64,000 nt of DNA from Prorocentrum cordatum. Its lineage: Eukaryota; Sar; Dinophyceae; Prorocentrales; Prorocentraceae. A program made the translations under genes and the position numbers. The notes beneath the pieces were generated by a model. The model did no database searches, was not told where the DNA came from, and saw only the letters and a program-made list of their open reading frames with translations. The stretch lies in NCBI GenBank assembly GCA_963575745.1, contig CAUYUJ010014607.1, forward strand, positions 37,501 to 101,500, read 5' to 3'. Shown one piece after another: positions 61,362-64,000 of this stretch (its first letter is position 1; every line of letters begins with the position of its first letter).

Positions 61362-63641
61362 ATGACAGGGATGTCAGCTGCGAGTGACACGAAAGTAGGG
61401 GCAGACGGTGTGGACAGGCCGTTCGGGGGCATCAACGTGTTGTTCTGCGGAGTATTGTATCAGTTAGAGCCCCCCTCGGGAACGGCCATCAATGCGCTGC
61501 CCACATCGTATCTGGGAAAAGCAAGAAAGTACGCGCCGGGTGCCACGGAGGACCACGGTCAGCATATCTTCCGGGGAAGGGGAGGCGCAGGGGCAGCGCA
61601 AGGAATGACAGAGCTGACAGAGTGCAAGCGTGTGGAGGAGCCAGACACCTGGCCCCTCGGGGTGCAAGACGAGTTTCGCCGAGGCGAACTGACGGAGAGA
61701 ACGCGCACTTTCTTGCACGGACGGCCGACGGGCGTGCCAGGATCGTGGGTGAACGGCGCGCCGCAATGCGGAAACTCGCAGCGTCGAGTTAAAGCAGAGG
61801 AAATTGGCAGAGACAATGAATTGGAATGCGCGGCGTGCAAAGTGGAGCGAGGGAAGAGGAAACTCGCGGCGACGTCGCCGGTAGACCCGCGATTTCGGGG
61901 AGAGACATTCGTGGAAGCCGTGGCGATCTATGCCAATCAGGACATTCGGTGCCACGTCGGGAAACAAAGAGCTGTGCAGTGGGCGAAGGAACACGGAGAG
62001 CAACTGCTATGGGCCGCGGCGAGAGATCGCCCGTGCCACGGGGGGGGGCAGAGACGCCCGTACACCGTGGAGGACAAGATACGGTGGCTAGGTGATCACG
62101 AAAAGGAGTGCGCGAGCTTGCTGGGGCGGCTGCCGTAGGCGAAGGGGATGCCCGTGGCCTTAGGAAATCACTTGGACAGGTCGAAGAAGCAGGCGCTGCG
62201 GGGAAGCCACGCGACGATTCACGGGTGGGTCTTGCACGAGGACGAAGTCGTGGGAGACGAAGCAGAAGTGCTGTCGCATTTGCCAAGAGTCAAAGTGTTG
62301 GACTTCCACACGAAGAAAGGGCACTTGCCCGGGTGGGAGCCGGGACTGTATCCAATTTTTCCATCGAAGGGGCGCCGGCGGTTCATGGACGGGCATCGGA
62401 AGCACCCGGCGTTGGGGGTGAAGCGCACGCAGTTCATGATTACGCCAGCGTTAGCAATCACAGCGCACGCCGCGCAAGGGCGGACGTTGGGCGCAGTGAT
62501 AGCGGATCTGGAAAGAGGGCGCGGCGCAAGTTGGATGTCCAGTTACGCGGCGATTACCCGGGTGAGGAGACGGGAAAACCTACTAATCTTCAGGCCTTTC
62601 GACAGGAAGCCGCACAACGAGGGGGAGATGCCCGGCGCGCAGAAGCCGTTGCAGGTGCTACGCGGCGACGCTGTGGCTTGGGAGGAGTGGGAGGCGAAGC
62701 TGATGCCGCGCGATCAGCGCGGGCGTTGCCGACGTCGGCTGCTCATGGAGGCGTTCACGAAGTACGAGTTCCAGCGGAAGGAGACACCGGCCTTCTGTAA
62801 AGAGCGTACGGAAGAGATGAAGAACCTGGACGAGAAATGGCGCAAAACGTGTGACACGTGGGCAACGAAGACTCACGGCGACGAAAGCGCACGGAGGGGC
62901 GTCGATGAGGGCGCGGCGAGGGTTCGCGATGGGGGCGACGCCAAAAAAGTTCGGACCATGTACTGCGTCAAATGCAGCAATGTGAAGGGGCAGCAGAAGT
63001 CGCGCCGTGCCAACGCCAAGTGGGCCGAGAGCGCAGGCAAAGTGCGCCGTTCGAATGATGGTTGTCCGTCGCTATTGCCAGAGGAGGCGGAAATGTTGGT
63101 AGCTCAGAAGAAGCACAAAGCAGTAGGGGAGAGGCTGCGTCAGAGGTGCGCGGAAGAACGGGAGAGGACGACGCGCGAGTCGAATAATAGGAAACGCAAG
63201 GTGCGTTGTTCGAACGAGAAATGTATGTCGCTTGTCCAAGAGGAGGCGGATATGTCCGACGCACAGAAGAAGCACAAAGCAGCGGGGGAAAGGCTGTGTC
63301 AGAGGTGCGCGGAAGAACGTCAGAGGACGACGCTCGAGTCGAATAATAGGAAGCGGAAAGCCGAGGCGGACGCGAAGCCGCTGACGTGCGCGGCGTGCGG
63401 AGGAGCGTTCTCATACACGAAACATTTGAAGCAGACGCAAAAGGAACATCATCGAAAGGCGACACAACTCAAAGTCGCGTGCGGAGACTGCACAAAACGC
63501 GGGTTCACCGCGCGCAGTTGCCAGGCGTATCAGTGCAGCGGCGCGTGCAAGAGAGGACTACCGAAGTCGGCGTTCCCCGATCCGCACAATGTCCCGCGCG
63601 ACGCAAAGAAGGGCACCCTGAAGTGCAAGACATGCAAATGA
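61362..63641 (+). pseudogene. PIF1-like helicase remnant with Cys-rich tail, internal TAG and missing N-terminus
   Basis: One frame from the ATG at 61362 to TGA at 63639, broken by TAG at 62136-62138. Helicase parts: RPFGGINVLFCGVLYQLEPP (motif III region), VQDEFRRGELTERTRTFL, GMPVALGNHLDR (after the stop), TPALAITAHAAQGRTLGAVI (motif V) and SYAAITRVRRRENLLIFRPF (motif VI). Walker A and B motifs are absent, so the copy starts just after them and cannot hydrolyse ATP. The tail has two tandem 53-residue Cys/His/Lys-rich repeats (63041-63358), then CAACGGAF and ending CKTCK, a zinc-finger-like layout. PIF1-like helicases with such tails are multicopy in dinoflagellates and may be Helitron-related. 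The ORF ending and strand are firm. Confidence 0.83.
63041..63358 (+). repeat. 159-bp tandem duplication in the helicase tail
   Basis: 63041-63199 and 63200-63358 encode parallel 53-residue units ending ESNNRKRK. Protein identity is about three quarters. Confidence 0.93.
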
Positions 63642-64000
63642 TGGCCAATCGGGCGCGCGTGCTGGGGAGAAAAAGGAGGACGGGGAGAGAAGGATGGGGG
63701 GCGAGGCGGAAAATGGGGGGGAGAAGCATCGAAGAGGGCGAGGTGAAGCGGGGCAGGAAGAGGAGGAGGGGGACGACGAGGAGGTGGGGGAGGAGGAAGA
63801 GGAGGGGAGGGGGCACTGAGATGAGGTTCTCGGTTATGGGTTGTGGGGTAGAGGCTTGCGGTATGTGTATGGGGATGGAGGAGGCCGGGGAGGAGGAGGA
63901 GGGGGACACGGAGACAAGGTTCTGGGTCATGGGTTATGGGTTAGAGGCTTCAAGTATGTGTATAGGGATCTCGCGGCACGCCTCTCGGGGGCCCCTGGAA
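63642..64000. repeat. GGGGA tract, 100-bp duplication and start of a CTTGG-type block
   Basis: GAGGAGGxGGAGG at 63745-63815; then GAGGTTCTCGGTTATGGGTT and GTGTATGGGGATGGAGG, repeated after about 95 bp (63818-63870 and 63915-63965). The end (GGGATCTCGCGGCACGCCTC) matches the first bases of CTTGG block 2 at 26718. Confidence 0.75.

Overview
The window looks like nuclear DNA of a dinoflagellate, possibly a GC-rich species such as Prorocentrum; the genus is inference from composition. The evidence is: broken retroelements with tyrosine recombinase and divergent reverse transcriptase; a PIF1-like helicase fragment with a Cys-rich tail; a single-domain 6TM ion channel exon behind a 3' splice site; many tandem, inverted and dispersed repeats; and unrecognised genes cut into small exons by introns full of GGA/CTC tracts. 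I saw no rRNA, tRNA, CRISPR array or bacterial operon. Most long open frames here are artefacts of repeats whose unit is a multiple of three, or antisense shadows of GC-rich exons.

Layout. 0-4.3 kb: repeats and weak exon-like segments. 4.3-12.4 kb: a degenerate DIRS-like (tyrosine-recombinase) retroelement on the minus strand, framed by a 33-bp inverted repeat and holding a 399-bp tandem repeat. 12.4-30.3 kb: almost pure repeat. It contains CTTGG blocks, a 1.65-kb tandem duplication built on a 21-bp satellite, a foldback element of about 1.3 kb, two blocks of an AGCTAA satellite, and two dispersed repeat families. 30.3-32.4 kb: ion channel exon(s), plus strand. 32.4-37.7 kb: more CTTGG blocks, two miniature inverted-repeat element families with two copies each, and a 90-bp satellite. 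37.9-41.5 kb: a second, 3'-truncated retroelement with overlapping gag-like and pol frames. 42.2-50.8 kb and 52.2-56.3 kb: two probable multi-exon genes whose exon phases join without breaking frame over long stretches. 57.9-59.7 kb: a long intact transposase-like frame. 61.3-63.6 kb: a PIF1-like helicase remnant with one internal stop.

Every gene I could support from 30 kb to the end is on the plus strand, which fits the one-directional gene arrays of dinoflagellates. The two multi-exon gene models are the most informative new content. They were built by eye from splice signals and codon phase, and need transcripts to confirm them. No joint pathway is evident. Mobile-element proteins account for most recognisable coding sequence.
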